A DNA stretch of 64,000 nucleotides, from positions 230,756-294,755 of the forward strand of contig JAQUPX010000002.1 of NCBI GenBank assembly GCA_028716385.1. Direction: 5' to 3'. This DNA comes from a bacterium. GTDB taxonomy: Bacteria > Hydrothermota > UBA3073 > JACQXS01 > JAQTXJ01. The notes beneath the pieces were generated by a model. That model was given only the letters and a program-made list of their open reading frames with translations, searched no databases and was not told the origin of the DNA. The translations under genes and the position numbers were made by a program. Shown piece by piece: positions 1-7,950 of the stretch. Numbering within the stretch: position 1 is the first letter of the stretch; each line of letters starts with the position of its first letter.

Positions 1-387
1 TCTTAGCAATATTAAATGACTGAAAAGCCACCCTACATACAAAACTCCAAACATCGTTCCCGAAATATGGTATATTGCGCGGTCCATATTTCTTCTGTAT
101 AATTCGGAAATAGAAACAAACATCAAAAGCGCCGTAAGAGTCAAAACGGTGTAAATATGGGATGCATAAAAAGCAGCCCATCCAAGTGTTAACGCTGCAA
201 CCACGCCTATAAAAACAAAAGGTTTGAGTCCGCGTTTCTCTAATATTTTATAAAACTCATAAGCTCCTAAAGCAATGCCAAGTTCAATAAATAACAAATA
301 ATATATACCGCCTGTGTAGGCAACGAATATTAGTACCGGGATAAATAAAACCGAGGTTATTACCCTATAAAAAAGTTCACTTTTCAC
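1..387 (-). CDS. cdsA: Phosphatidate cytidylyltransferase CdsA, N-terminal part
   Basis: CdsA makes CDP-diacylglycerol from phosphatidate and CTP in the inner membrane. Reading the minus strand from a GTG at 387 gives 129 residues of a hydrophobic multi-pass protein, beginning VKSELFYRVITSVLFIP and containing the early family-like stretch ELGIALGAYEFYKIL. The catalytic C-terminal signature lies beyond the window edge. A TAA stop lies five codons upstream of the GTG, which limits the choice of start. The gene follows uppS on the same strand, the usual frr-uppS-cdsA order, and this context carries much of the identification. The two genes are separated by 144 nt holding two palindromic repeats. 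Confidence 0.8.
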   Translation of the reverse strand, partial: MKSELFYRVITSVLFIPVLIFVAYTGGIYYLLFIELGIALGAYEFYKILEKRGLKPFVFIGVVAALTLGWAAFYASHIYTVLTLTALLMFVSISELYRRNMDRAIYHISGTMFGVLYVGWLFSHLILLR

Positions 388-447
388 TTGCCTTGAATTC
401 AGTTACAAAACTCATTTTTTCCTATCTTATCTCTTTTAATCCGCACT

Positions 448-469
448 CCCTGCCTACCGGCAGGCAGGC
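448..469. repeat. Palindromic repeat family A, copy 1
   Basis: The hairpin-forming element CCTGCCTACCGGCAGGCAGG lies between uppS and cdsA. A 22-bp block here is identical to the one at 4137-4158. Diverged copies occur at 14573-14591 (opposite orientation) and inside the ispE, prs and giant-kinase genes. Confidence 0.85.
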
Positions 470-510
470 AAAATCTATTACCAACCCTTGAGTTATCTAG
501 GGATGGTTAT

Positions 511-523
511 CCAGCTCTGCTGG
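511..523. repeat. Palindromic repeat family C, CCAGC-TCT-GCTGG
   Basis: A five-base-pair inverted repeat with a 3-nt loop sits just after the uppS stop. Relatives at 5838-5850, 16178-16190, 40695-40707 and 44787-44799 share a preceding AT. The 5838 copy has changed both arms together (CCAGT/ACTGG), which points to selection or descent at the level of a hairpin. Confidence 0.75.
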
Positions 524-531
524 AAAATTTT

Positions 532-1248
532 CTACCTTCTGCCAAATCTCCGATTCCTTTGCTGATACCATTGTAGAGCCTCGATAAGAGCGGGAGTTTT
601 GAAATCAGGCCATAGAATAGGAGTGGTATATATCTCAGTGTAAGCAAGCTGGTAAAGGAAAAAATTAGAAACTCGTTGTTCCCCGGATGTTCTTATTAAA
701 AGGTCAGGGTCCGGTAATTTGGGCGCGTAAAGATAATTACGAAAACTATTTTCAGTTATACGCTTTGTAGGTCCCGTAATCTTATGAATGGCATCTATTA
801 TTTCTGCCCGTCCACTATATGATAACGCAAGCGTTAATTGTAAACCTGTATTATGACTTGTAGAGGTAAGAGCCTTATCCATTCTCTGTTTTATGGAAGG
901 CGGAAATTTACTCAACCTGCCAATAAATTGAACCGCTACGTTATTTCTATTTAGTTCGGGTAGTTCCTTTTCCAGGTGTTTTTCCAGAAGAGTTAATATC
1001 GCTTTTATTTCTGCAGGAGGCCTTTGCCAGTTTTCTTCGGAAAAAGTATAAAGTGTAAGAAATTTTATTCCCAAAGACCCGCAGGATTCAACCATTTCCC
1101 TGACAGAAGCGATACCTTGCGTATGTCCGTCAACTATAGGTTTTTTCCGTTGTGTTGCCCATCTTCCGTTGCCATCCATAATAACTGCAACATGAATAGG
1201 AAGATTATTCTTTATTAAACCGTGCTCTTCTATGTTTATATTTTTCAT
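532..1248 (-). CDS. uppS: Undecaprenyl (polyprenyl) diphosphate synthase
   Basis: This cis-prenyltransferase adds isopentenyl units to farnesyl diphosphate to make the lipid carrier for peptidoglycan and surface polysaccharides. The 238-residue length is typical. The diagnostic motifs are present: MDGNGRWA at residues 24-31 with the catalytic Asp25, FSEENWQRP near 70, and RTSGEQRVSNF near 187. The start codon follows an AAGGAT-type ribosome site. The gene lies between frr and cdsA on the same strand, the conserved bacterial order. A two-hairpin repeat (1273-1311) fills most of the gap from frr. Confidence 0.97.
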   Translation of the reverse strand: MKNINIEEHGLIKNNLPIHVAVIMDGNGRWATQRKKPIVDGHTQGIASVREMVESCGSLGIKFLTLYTFSEENWQRPPAEIKAILTLLEKHLEKELPELNRNNVAVQFIGRLSKFPPSIKQRMDKALTSTSHNTGLQLTLALSYSGRAEIIDAIHKITGPTKRITENSFRNYLYAPKLPDPDLLIRTSGEQRVSNFFLYQLAYTEIYTTPILWPDFKTPALIEALQWYQQRNRRFGRR

Positions 1249-1272
1249 AGTTCTATCCTTTTTTCCCTTTCT

Positions 1273-1311
1273 ACCCAGCTTAGCTGAGGGTTCTCCGGGC
1301 TTCAGCCCTTT
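1273..1311. repeat. Two-hairpin repeat family F, copy 1
   Basis: On the plus strand it reads ACCCAGCTTAGCTGAGGG, then TTCTCC, then GGGCTTCAGCCC, so it forms two adjacent small hairpins. It lies between frr and uppS, 25 nt upstream of the uppS start. Two further copies lie at 2521-2632, between serS and the next gene. Confidence 0.7.
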
Positions 1312-1320
1312 ACTATTTCT

Positions 1321-1875
1321 TTATCCTTCCATTATTTCTTTTTCTTTTTTGGAAAGTAACTCATCTATAATTTTTATCTGTTCTTCCATAATACGCTGAA
1401 TTTCTTTTTCTCCCCTATGACCATCATCTTCGGGAAGGTCTTTGATGGCTTTTATTTTTATAACTTCATCTCTTCTTATGTTTCTTAAAGCAACTCTTGA
1501 GTCTTCTGCAAATTTCTTAACAAGTTTTATCAAGCCTTGCTTTCTTTCTTCCGTTAATGAAGGAATCGGAAGCTTTACCGCCGCTCCATCGTTGGAAGGA
1601 GTTAAGCCTATACCGGATTTTAATATTGCTTTTTCAATTTCAGATATAAGATTGCGGTCCCATGGTTTTATTACTATTAATTTTGGGTCAGGACAAGCTA
1701 TGGAAGCTACTTGCTTTATAGGTAAAGATGTCCCGTAAGAATCTACCTTTAACCCTTCTACTAAAGCAGTAGAAGCGCGCCCTGTCCTCGTAGTTCCAAG
1801 CTGATGTTTGAAAAGCTCTATCGTATGAGCCATTTTCTCCTTCATATTTTTATATATTTCATCCAAAGGTCCCAT
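1321..1875 (-). CDS. frr: Ribosome recycling factor
   Basis: RRF splits post-termination ribosomes together with EF-G. The 184 residues match the family length of about 185. Recognisable elements are the N-terminal helix, the TRTGRAST segment near residues 30-37, the IKPWD turn near 90, and the conserved C-terminal helical stretch with RNIRRDE near 133. The start has a strong AGGAGG site. uppS lies 72 nt downstream and is probably co-transcribed. Only pyrH and tsf of the usual neighbourhood are missing upstream. Confidence 0.97.
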   Translation of the reverse strand: MGPLDEIYKNMKEKMAHTIELFKHQLGTTRTGRASTALVEGLKVDSYGTSLPIKQVASIACPDPKLIVIKPWDRNLISEIEKAILKSGIGLTPSNDGAAVKLPIPSLTEERKQGLIKLVKKFAEDSRVALRNIRRDEVIKIKAIKDLPEDDGHRGEKEIQRIMEEQIKIIDELLSKKEKEIMEG

Positions 1876-1894
1876 TTTTCCCTCCTAAGTTATT

Positions 1895-2509
1895 TTATAT
1901 AACCCCAATACGGCTCCAATGCCTTATTTGAAAACTGTTACAAGTATTGTTTAATTCCTTAGATATCTTATGAATTTGGCATATTCTTTTTCCACTAAAA
2001 GTAATTTTGCCAAAATCACAATAAAGACATATTTTCTCTATATCATGATTTTCGTTAACAAAATCCAAATATTCCGAATTTTTTCTTTCGCTTCGTGTAG
2101 CTCCACTCATAGCTAATTCATATTTCCTCATTCTTTCCGGATTTTTCTTTCGCTCAAGATAATTTATAAAAAAGGAAATACATGATAAAAATATTGGAAG
2201 ATACACTAAGGTATCATAATATTTGGGAGTAAAAGCTACAATAAAAGCGAATATTGTGAAAATTATTCTTTGGAAAGAAAGATAAAGAAACTTATCCCTT
2301 CTTTCCCAAAATAATATTGTTTCTTTTAAAGAAGAAATTCCTATCCAACCCCAAATACCCATTCTAATATATTCTTTATTGGAAGCTAAAAAGCTCCATT
2401 TATTAATAAAAGTGTCCAAAGAGGGTAGTGATACTAAACAGAACATTAACATTAAAATAGTCCAAAACAACACTCCAACCCACCACTTCCATCCTTTTCT
2501 ATCTTCCAT
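1895..2509 (-). CDS. Membrane protein of unknown function
   Basis: About 204 residues with a basic N-terminus (MEDRKGWKWW), then several hydrophobic segments in the first half and a hydrophilic C-terminus. That end holds a CLYCDF motif and another Cys, and resembles no family I know. The reading frame continues 29 codons upstream, but that stretch is copy 2 of a dispersed repeat (2521-2585), so I place the start at the ATG at 2509. No good ribosome site is visible for either start. The gene sits between serS and frr on the same strand. Confidence 0.6.
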   Translation of the reverse strand: MEDRKGWKWWVGVLFWTILMLMFCLVSLPSLDTFINKWSFLASNKEYIRMGIWGWIGISSLKETILFWERRDKFLYLSFQRIIFTIFAFIVAFTPKYYDTLVYLPIFLSCISFFINYLERKKNPERMRKYELAMSGATRSERKNSEYLDFVNENHDIEKICLYCDFGKITFSGKRICQIHKISKELNNTCNSFQIRHWSRIGVI

Positions 2510-2520
2510 TTTATTTTCTA

Positions 2521-2632
2521 CCCAGCTTTCTTGTCCGCCAGTCTTTTTGGTGGAAGCTGAGGGTATATGGGCTTTAGCCCTTTCTCTTCTACCCAAATTT
2601 AGTTGAGGGTTTTCTGGGCTTTAGCCCAAAAA
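2521..2632. repeat. Two-hairpin repeat family F, copies 2 and 3 in tandem
   Basis: Two tandem copies of the element at 1273-1311. Copy 2 (2521-2585) has a 28-nt insert in its first hairpin loop, and the insert is itself a small hairpin (CCGCCA/TGGTGG). Copy 3 (2593-2632) is more AT-rich but keeps both pairings. The upstream part of the neighbouring membrane-protein frame reads through copy 2. Confidence 0.7.
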
Positions 2633-2671
2633 AAAATCTTTCAACCTTCAAGTATTTTAACATTATAAATA

Positions 2672-3940
2672 TTATTTATTGCTCCCTGCGATTTTATCAA
2701 TTCCACCCATATATGGTCTGAGGACTTCCGGAATTACTATTCCTCCATCCGCAGTCTGGTATTGTTCAATTAACGTAATAAATAATCTTGGCGTTGCTAC
2801 ACCGGAACCATTTAATATATGAACGGCCTTCATCTCACCTTTATCCCTGAACCTTATTTTTGCGCGTCTTGCCTGGAATCCTTCGCAATTACTGCACGAA
2901 GAAACTTCAAGCCACTCCTTGCTCGCAGGTGCCCATAACTCTATGTCATAGGTCTTTGCAGACGCAAAACTCATATCATTTACGGGTAATAAGATTACCC
3001 TGTAAGTTAATCCTAATAACTTTAATACTTCCTCTGCCTCTTCAAGTAATATTTCCAACTCCTGATAAGAAGAATCAGGATGGACAAATTTTATAAGTTC
3101 AACTTTATTAAACTGGTGTAATCGTCTTAATCCTTTTGTCATTTTACCGTAAGAACCTGCTTCTCTTCTGAAACATGCAGTATATCCAACGTATTTAATT
3201 GGGAAATCTTTTGCGTCCAACACTTCTTCCTGGAATAAATTTATTACCGGAACTTCAGCCGTAGGATTAAGAAATAAATTATCTTTCCCTATAAAATACA
3301 TATCTTCTTCAAGTTTTGGTAACTGTCCTGTATGGAACATTGATTTCGGGTTAACCAGGTAAGACGGTAAAATCTCGGTATAGCCTTGTTTAATATGCAA
3401 ATCTAACATAAAATTAATAAGCGCTCTTTCAAGTCTTGCACCTAATCCTTTATAGCAGGGAAAATTAGAACCTACTACTTTAGTACTGCGCTTGAAATCA
3501 ACCATATCCAGCGATTCACATAACTCGTCTGAAGTTTTTGGTGTAAACTCAAATGCAATAGGAGTCCCATGTTCTTTTATCGTTGTTACGGTTTTAAGAG
3601 GAACTGATGGGTCGGGAATATTTGGCATCCAGCTTATTAACGTATAAAGCTCGGTTTCAACACCGGTAATTTCTACTGTCAATTGAGATTCGGATTCAGA
3701 TAACTGGCGGGATTGTTTTATCAAATCCTCTGCCTTATCTCCCTGCCCGGATTTTTTTAGTTCTGCTACTTTGAGGGAAATTTGTTTTTGCTCCGCCCTG
3801 ATAGCATCTCTTCTTTTTACGAGGTCTCTTCTCTTTAAATCAAGAAGCGTAAACTTATCAACATCAACGGATTCGCCCTTGAGTTCTGCCGACCTTTTTA
3901 TAAGCTCAAAATTATTCCTTATAAACTCAAAATCAAACAT
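2672..3940 (-). CDS. serS: Seryl-tRNA synthetase
   Basis: This class II synthetase charges tRNA-Ser. The 422 residues show the expected N-terminal coiled-coil arm (about residues 25-105, rich in K, R, E and Q) that grips the long variable arm of the tRNA. Motif 2 follows (FRREAGSYG near 265), and the C-terminal region ends near IPEVLRPYMGG (about 405-415). The start ATG lies 7 nt downstream of a promoter -10 box with no Shine-Dalgarno site, so the mRNA is probably leaderless. The gene may be co-transcribed with the membrane protein, frr and uppS. Confidence 0.97.
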   Translation of the reverse strand: MFDFEFIRNNFELIKRSAELKGESVDVDKFTLLDLKRRDLVKRRDAIRAEQKQISLKVAELKKSGQGDKAEDLIKQSRQLSESESQLTVEITGVETELYTLISWMPNIPDPSVPLKTVTTIKEHGTPIAFEFTPKTSDELCESLDMVDFKRSTKVVGSNFPCYKGLGARLERALINFMLDLHIKQGYTEILPSYLVNPKSMFHTGQLPKLEEDMYFIGKDNLFLNPTAEVPVINLFQEEVLDAKDFPIKYVGYTACFRREAGSYGKMTKGLRRLHQFNKVELIKFVHPDSSYQELEILLEEAEEVLKLLGLTYRVILLPVNDMSFASAKTYDIELWAPASKEWLEVSSCSNCEGFQARRAKIRFRDKGEMKAVHILNGSGVATPRLFITLIEQYQTADGGIVIPEVLRPYMGGIDKIAGSNK

Positions 3941-3947
3941 AGTGTCT

Positions 3948-3976
3948 ATGTTATATACTCAATCGCTTATTGTCAA
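3948..3976 (-). promoter_or_regulatory. serS promoter, leaderless type
   Basis: TTGACA (3976-3971), a 17-nt spacer and TAACAT (3953-3948), followed 7 nt later by the serS ATG at 3940. The expected transcription start coincides with the start codon. Confidence 0.75.
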
Positions 3977-4067
3977 GCTTAAAAAATGTTCTGTTAAATG
4001 ATATTAAACCACTTTTTCACCAAAGGCAGATCAGCCTCTGGATGACAAAATGAGTATTATCTTACTA

Positions 4068-4090
4068 GGGGCGACTCGTTGAGTCGCCCG
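4068..4090. repeat. Inverted repeat GGGCGACTC/GAGTCGCCC
   Basis: A perfect nine-base-pair hairpin with a GTT loop lies between serS and the GT51 gene. It has no T-run, so it is not a clear terminator. A similar GCGACC-type hairpin that does have a T-run is found at 44714. Confidence 0.6.
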
Positions 4091-4136
4091 ATTAACCTGT
4101 AAGGTAGAGGGAGGGCATTTTTTTATCCGTGAAAAT

Positions 4137-4158
4137 CCCTGCCTACCGGCAGGCAGGC
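4137..4158. repeat. Palindromic repeat family A, copy 2
   Basis: The 22-bp block is identical to the one at 448-469. It is inserted into a word-like repeat of the ATCCGTG type: the flanks read ATCCGTGAAAATCC and GTGGCA. Confidence 0.85.
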
Positions 4159-4186
4159 GTGGCAAAAAATTCTTTTCTCTAATTAG

Positions 4187-4906
4187 TTACTTTTTATCGT
4201 AAATCGAAGGAAAATAAGACGAGGGGGCTAATCCTTTCTGAGTCTCTTTATCTAATTGTCCGTAATAAATATCCATTAAACTTTTTGGTTTATATTCTCC
4301 CAGTATTACGCTTATTAATCTTTCTGTCCGTTCTAAGTTTGCTTCAGGTCTATTTAAAATATTAAAGTTTTGGGGCGCAATTATCATAGCAACAATAGAA
4401 AGATATTCTCTTTCGGTTAATTGATTTAGCGGTTTATTATAATAAACGTTTGCTGCGTTATTAAAACCAATAACCCGATTACCATTTACATTCCCGAGAT
4501 AAATATTATTAATAAATAACCGGAGCTGGTCGTCTTTTGAAACTAGAGAATTTAATGCAAATACTGCTATTAGAGTTTGTTTGAGTTTGGCAAAACCGGG
4601 TTTGAAATGATTAAAATAGTATATTTTTACGAGTCCCTGGGTAATCGTTGTTATTCCTGCTCCTGGAGTTTTCAAATCCATACCGTTATGTTTGTAAAAA
4701 TTAGGGTCTTCAATGGTTAATAACGCATCTATCTGCCATTGATTTAAGTCGCTTACTTTTAAAGTCATATTATCCGCATTCAACACTTTTTTAATTATCT
4801 TAGGCGTATCTATCCTAGCTTTTATTACTACAATTGTACAATAACTCAAAATTATAGCAACAAGCAATATTATTACCCAAAAAGTAGTTTTTAAAAATCT
4901 TTTCAT
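4187..4906 (-). CDS. Divergent monofunctional peptidoglycan glycosyltransferase (GT51)
   Basis: A 239-residue protein with one N-terminal membrane anchor (residues 9-27) and a GT51 domain like MtgA or the N-terminus of class A PBPs. The first catalytic motif is kept (IEDPNFYKHNG, Glu66), as is a TITQGLVK version of the TITQQL motif. The usual KIKE motif, which carries the second catalytic Glu, reads KLKQ instead, so activity is uncertain. No transpeptidase domain follows. The start has an AAGGGAG ribosome site. It is probably a periplasmic-side cell-wall enzyme or a regulatory homologue. Confidence 0.8.
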   Translation of the reverse strand: MKRFLKTTFWVIILLVAIILSYCTIVVIKARIDTPKIIKKVLNADNMTLKVSDLNQWQIDALLTIEDPNFYKHNGMDLKTPGAGITTITQGLVKIYYFNHFKPGFAKLKQTLIAVFALNSLVSKDDQLRLFINNIYLGNVNGNRVIGFNNAANVYYNKPLNQLTEREYLSIVAMIIAPQNFNILNRPEANLERTERLISVILGEYKPKSLMDIYYGQLDKETQKGLAPSSYFPSIYDKK

Positions 4907-4949
4907 TTTTACTCCCTTCTATCCAATTCGATCGATATGTCCGTTTGGT

Positions 4950-5145
4950 GGAAATCTTATGTTTCTTTCTGTAATCTGATTTTCTGATAACCTGATACTC
5001 TTCCTACTGATAATCTGATTTGCTGATGTACTGTATTTTCTTCTCTAATAAATTCTTCAATTACAATAAATTACTACTTAATTACTATTACGTTACTACT
5101 TTTTCGTTGTTATATATTTTTAATTTTTGATTTTTAATATTTAAT
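4950..5145. repeat. Word-like AT-rich repeats (CTGAT and TTACTAC types)
   Basis: The gap upstream of the GT51 gene holds repeated CTGAT words (TAATCTGATTTTCTGATAAC), then ATTACTAC words, then AATTTTTGATTTTTAATATT. I see no gene here. The last type recurs at 14521-14560 and inside the kelch gene at 15121-15150. Confidence 0.6.
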
Positions 5146-5148
5146 TTT

Positions 5149-5586
5149 CTACCGTATCCCCTTCACCCTATCCCCTACTTTCACCTTATGTCTTCTGAAC
5201 CACCCCTGGTTTACTTCTATGGCATATTTAACGGGTATTATAGACGTATGAAAATTTATAGTATCAAACGGAGCCATATCTTCAATCTGGACTATTTTTT
5301 TGCCTTCCGTAATAAAAGCAATAGATAAAGGAATATACGTATTTTTCATCCAGAATGAGTGATAATCCAATCCATCAAAAACAAAAAGCATTCCCTTGTT
5401 TTCCGGTAATTTCTTGCGATACATAAGTCCCCGTGCCATCGTAGAAGGTGTGTTTACTATTTCTACCTGTAAACCCGCATTTCCCATTTTTATTTTATGG
5501 AATTGAGTGCTCTTGAAACTAAATCCCCAGAAAAGTCCGGCAACTACTATCAGCAAACCTGCCATTTTTAATTTTTTAGAATCCAT
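5149..5586 (-). CDS. DUF192 family protein, probably exported
   Basis: 145 residues with an N-terminal hydrophobic anchor or signal (residues 9-22), then a DUF192 domain. The hallmarks are ARGLMYRKKLPENKGMLFVF (about 51-70), FWMKNTYIPLSIAF (about 78-91) and the closing YAIEVNQGWF. The function of the family is not established. Members are small secreted or periplasmic proteins, often found singly. The start follows a promoter by 12 nt without a Shine-Dalgarno site. Confidence 0.88.
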   Translation of the reverse strand: MDSKKLKMAGLLIVVAGLFWGFSFKSTQFHKIKMGNAGLQVEIVNTPSTMARGLMYRKKLPENKGMLFVFDGLDYHSFWMKNTYIPLSIAFITEGKKIVQIEDMAPFDTINFHTSIIPVKYAIEVNQGWFRRHKVKVGDRVKGIR

Positions 5587-5598
5587 ATTTATCTTTTG

Positions 5599-5626
5599 AT
5601 ATTATATTAATATGCTATAATGTCAA
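5599..5626 (-). promoter_or_regulatory. DUF192 gene promoter, leaderless type
   Basis: TTGACA (5626-5621), a 16-nt spacer and TAATAT (5604-5599), with the ATG at 5586 only 12 nt further. No ribosome-binding sequence lies between. Confidence 0.7.
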
Positions 5627-5639
5627 TAAATTATCCCCA

Positions 5640-5860
5640 TTCTTCTTTTCTCTTTTCTTCTCTGAGGTGAAATTTTCAATCCGTGCAAATCCGTGTAAGT
5701 TATCCGTGGCTAAATATCCTATTCTTTTTTGTACTTGTTTTAATTCGTGGATATAATCTATATTTTTAGGGTCCCGTTTCTCTTTTCCTCACTTAACATA
5801 TAAGAAGCTCTTGGACAAAGTCTTTAGAGATTCCTATCCAGTATCACTGGACTCAACTTA
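5640..5860. repeat. Word-like repeat array (ATCCGTG type) and family C hairpin
   Basis: The gap between the RlmL-like gene and DUF192 carries AATCCGTGCAAATCCGTG, TTATCCGTGGCTAA and related words. It also carries a family C element: AGCTCTTGG, then TTTAGAGATT, then the hairpin CCAGTATCACTGG at 5838-5850. A copy of this roughly 50-bp unit recurs at 40670-40710. I see no gene here. Confidence 0.7.
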
Positions 5861-5895
5861 CTTAACTCACTCAACTTTTTTATAACTAATCCGTC

Positions 5896-7035
5896 CTAAT
5901 ACATATCAAATCTTACCAATCTTCCATCCAGCGGTCCATTCATTAGCGGTTTTTTCCATCGAGGCTTTAATCCGATTTTCGAAATCAATTCCCTGTCCCC
6001 GAAATAAATGTAAGCTTCTGCACCTTTACACTTCTGCTTTAAGAAATCGCCTAAGTCCTTATATAATTCCGCAACTTCATCTTTTTCGCCTGTGCGAATC
6101 CCATAAGGCGGGTTGCATACTATAATAAAATTTTCCAGACTTTTAATATTTTTAAAACTCAATATACTAAGCTTTATTTTGTCGCTATAGGGTAAATTAC
6201 GAATATTGTTTCTTGTGTATTTTATTGCCTGCCCGGAAATATCACATCCCGAAATCATCCCATCCGGCAGTTCACGGGAGTTTGATTTAGCTTCATTTTT
6301 TACTTCTTCCCATATACCTTTATCAAAATCCGGTAATAACTCAAACCCGAATCGTTTTCTGAATATTCCCGCGGGAACCTTGCAGTAGTTTATCAATGCT
6401 TCACTAATCAGTGTCCCCGACCCGCACATTATATCATAAATAGGTTTTGACCCGTTCCACTCGGTAAACTTAATAATTGCCGCTGCCAGTGTTTCCTGCA
6501 TAGGGGCTTCGACTGCTTCTTTACGATATCCCCTGCGATGTAATGACCCGCCTGATGTATCAAAGTTTATGGTTGCCCTGTTATTTTCAATATGCAAATT
6601 CAACCAGACGTCAGGTTTTTCCGTATCGATATTCGGTCTCTTATTAAACTTTTCACGGAAATAATCTGCAATGGCATCTTTCAAACAAAGTGCCGCATAA
6701 TGAGAATGCCCAATTTTACTATTGGATACGTTGGCAAATATTGCAAAAGTGTTATCCACATTCAAAAACTCACCCCATTCTATTGTTTTCGCTTTTCTAT
6801 AAAGGTATGGGGTATTATGACATAAAAACGATGTCAATGGAGCTAAAACTCTTGTAACGAGCTGGGACATATAATTTATCTTATACAATGTAGCTTTATC
6901 CGCTCCGAAATAAATCCCCCTGTAAGCGGGCACAATGTCTTTCGCGCCAAAATCCGATAACTCTTTGATAGCCAGTTCTTCTATTCCTGTGGAGACCTGG
7001 GCAAAAAACCTATTTGTTGTCTGGTATTCAAGCAT
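5896..7035 (-). CDS. THUMP-domain rRNA (guanine-N2) methyltransferase, RlmL/COG0116 type
   Basis: About 379 residues. The N-terminal half resembles the THUMP RNA-binding module and the C-terminal half is a SAM-dependent methyltransferase. Visible motifs are YDIMCGSGTLISEA (SAM-binding, about 205-218) and the catalytic IVCNPPYG (about 306-313), typical of N2-guanine methylation of 23S rRNA. The in-frame TTG at 7047 is less likely than the ATG at 7035, which has GGAT seven bases upstream. The second methyltransferase of fused RlmKL is absent. Confidence 0.88.
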   Translation of the reverse strand: MLEYQTTNRFFAQVSTGIEELAIKELSDFGAKDIVPAYRGIYFGADKATLYKINYMSQLVTRVLAPLTSFLCHNTPYLYRKAKTIEWGEFLNVDNTFAIFANVSNSKIGHSHYAALCLKDAIADYFREKFNKRPNIDTEKPDVWLNLHIENNRATINFDTSGGSLHRRGYRKEAVEAPMQETLAAAIIKFTEWNGSKPIYDIMCGSGTLISEALINYCKVPAGIFRKRFGFELLPDFDKGIWEEVKNEAKSNSRELPDGMISGCDISGQAIKYTRNNIRNLPYSDKIKLSILSFKNIKSLENFIIVCNPPYGIRTGEKDEVAELYKDLGDFLKQKCKGAEAYIYFGDRELISKIGLKPRWKKPLMNGPLDGRLVRFDMY

Positions 7036-7116
7036 AATTTTATCCAATGAAAAGTTTATTTTACTTTCATATTTTTCTACTATTTGTTTTTCATCGTTTT
7101 TAATCTTACAACTTTG

Positions 7117-7262
7117 TTCTCTGGAGTGGAATTTTTATCCGTGTAAATCCGTGTCAGTTATCCGTGGCTAATATCTGTATTCTGTTTTCTGCTTTTTCGT
7201 GTCTTAATTCGTAACTCCATTTTCTACTTTCGTGATTTCGTGGTAATTTTGTAATTTGTTGA
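7117..7262. repeat. Word-like repeat array (ATCCGTG and TTTCGTG types)
   Basis: The array reads TTATCCGTGTAAATCCGTG, CAGTTATCCGTGGCTAA, then TTTTTCGTGTCTTAATTCG and CTTTCGTGATTTCGTGG. The 234-nt gap between the DUF1858 gene and the RlmL-like gene is mostly made of these words. I see no gene here. Confidence 0.7.
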
Positions 7263-7269
7263 TTCCTTT

Positions 7270-7482
7270 TTAATCGTCAAGTTCTCTCGAGATAACACTA
7301 TTCAGGCTGGCGAGTAGTTTATCGAGGTCGATGTTATACTTCTTGGCAATTTCTTCAATCGTTCCCCATAAAGGTTCACCGTCTACCATACAGGGAATTT
7401 TGTATTCTATGAATACGTCTACGGTATCAACGGAAATATCCAGCACTTCCTCAATACTCATATCTTTGGTTATTTCATCCAT
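7270..7482 (-). CDS. DUF1858 domain protein (ScdA N-terminal-like)
   Basis: A 70-residue protein that is a single DUF1858 domain: ITKDMSIEEVLD at the start, IPCMVDGEPLWGTIEEIAKKY in the middle, and IDLDKLLASLN near the end. Family members often carry a CxxC pair and are linked with redox or Fe-S repair proteins such as ScdA. This copy keeps only one Cys (about residue 31), so redox disulfide chemistry is doubtful. The start is of the leaderless type. Confidence 0.8.
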   Translation of the reverse strand: MDEITKDMSIEEVLDISVDTVDVFIEYKIPCMVDGEPLWGTIEEIAKKYNIDLDKLLASLNSVISRELDD

Positions 7483-7492
7483 AAGTTTGCAT

Positions 7493-7520
7493 AAATTAAC
7501 AAGATAATTTAACTCGTCAA
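7493..7520 (-). promoter_or_regulatory. DUF1858 gene promoter, leaderless type
   Basis: TTGACG (7520-7515), a 16-nt spacer and TAATTT (7498-7493), then 10 nt to the ATG at 7482. There is no Shine-Dalgarno site. Confidence 0.65.
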
Positions 7521-7584
7521 TCTTTTTTCGTAAGAGTTGGTTAATTATTTGTTCGTTTTTTAACGCTTAAACTTTCTTTTTTTT

Positions 7585-7850
7585 TATTTAATCCGTGCAA
7601 ATCCGTGGCAAAATTATTTTTCTTCTCTGTGCCCTCTGGGACCTTTTATTCTCTGTTAATCTCGTACCAATCTTTTTCAATCCCTGTTAATATTCTGTTT
7701 TTCGTGTTTTCTTTGTTTTTTTGTGCTTTCGTGGTAGTCTTTTCTTTGTTCTTCTCCTCTGTGTCCTGTGGTTAGATTTGTCTGTCCTCTTTCTACTTTC
7801 TCCTCACTTAACTTACTTTACTTACTCAACTCACTCTACTATCTTTTTAA
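7585..7850. repeat. Word-like repeat array before the symporter
   Basis: The words are AATCCGTGCAAATCCGTGG, CTTCTCTGTGCCCTCTGGG, TTTTTCGTGTTTTCTTTG, GTGCTTTCGTGGTAG, CCTCTGTGTCCTGTGG, then CTTAACTTACTTTACTTACT. There is no coding potential. It fills most of the 468-nt divergent gap between the DUF1858 gene and the symporter. Confidence 0.7.
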
Positions 7851-7873
7851 GTTGTCTGTTAACAAAATAATCC

Positions 7874-7902
7874 TTGACATTTCAAAGGAAAACAATTAAA
7901 AA
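7874..7902 (+). promoter_or_regulatory. Symporter promoter
   Basis: TTGACA (7874-7879), a 17-nt spacer and TAAAAA (7897-7902). The start codon is 48 nt downstream and has its own AAGGGGG ribosome site, unlike the leaderless genes. Confidence 0.65.
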
Positions 7903-7950
7903 GCTCAAAGAACTTAGTTAAAGTTAGATTTTACTTCAAAAGGGGGAACT

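Noticed and set aside
2510-2596. N-terminal extension of the membrane protein
   Set aside because: It is the translation of a dispersed repeat copy, not protein-like sequence.
7585-7850. Array-like repeats that could suggest a CRISPR
   Set aside because: The words are short, imperfect and irregularly spaced, with no constant repeat and spacer length and no cas genes.
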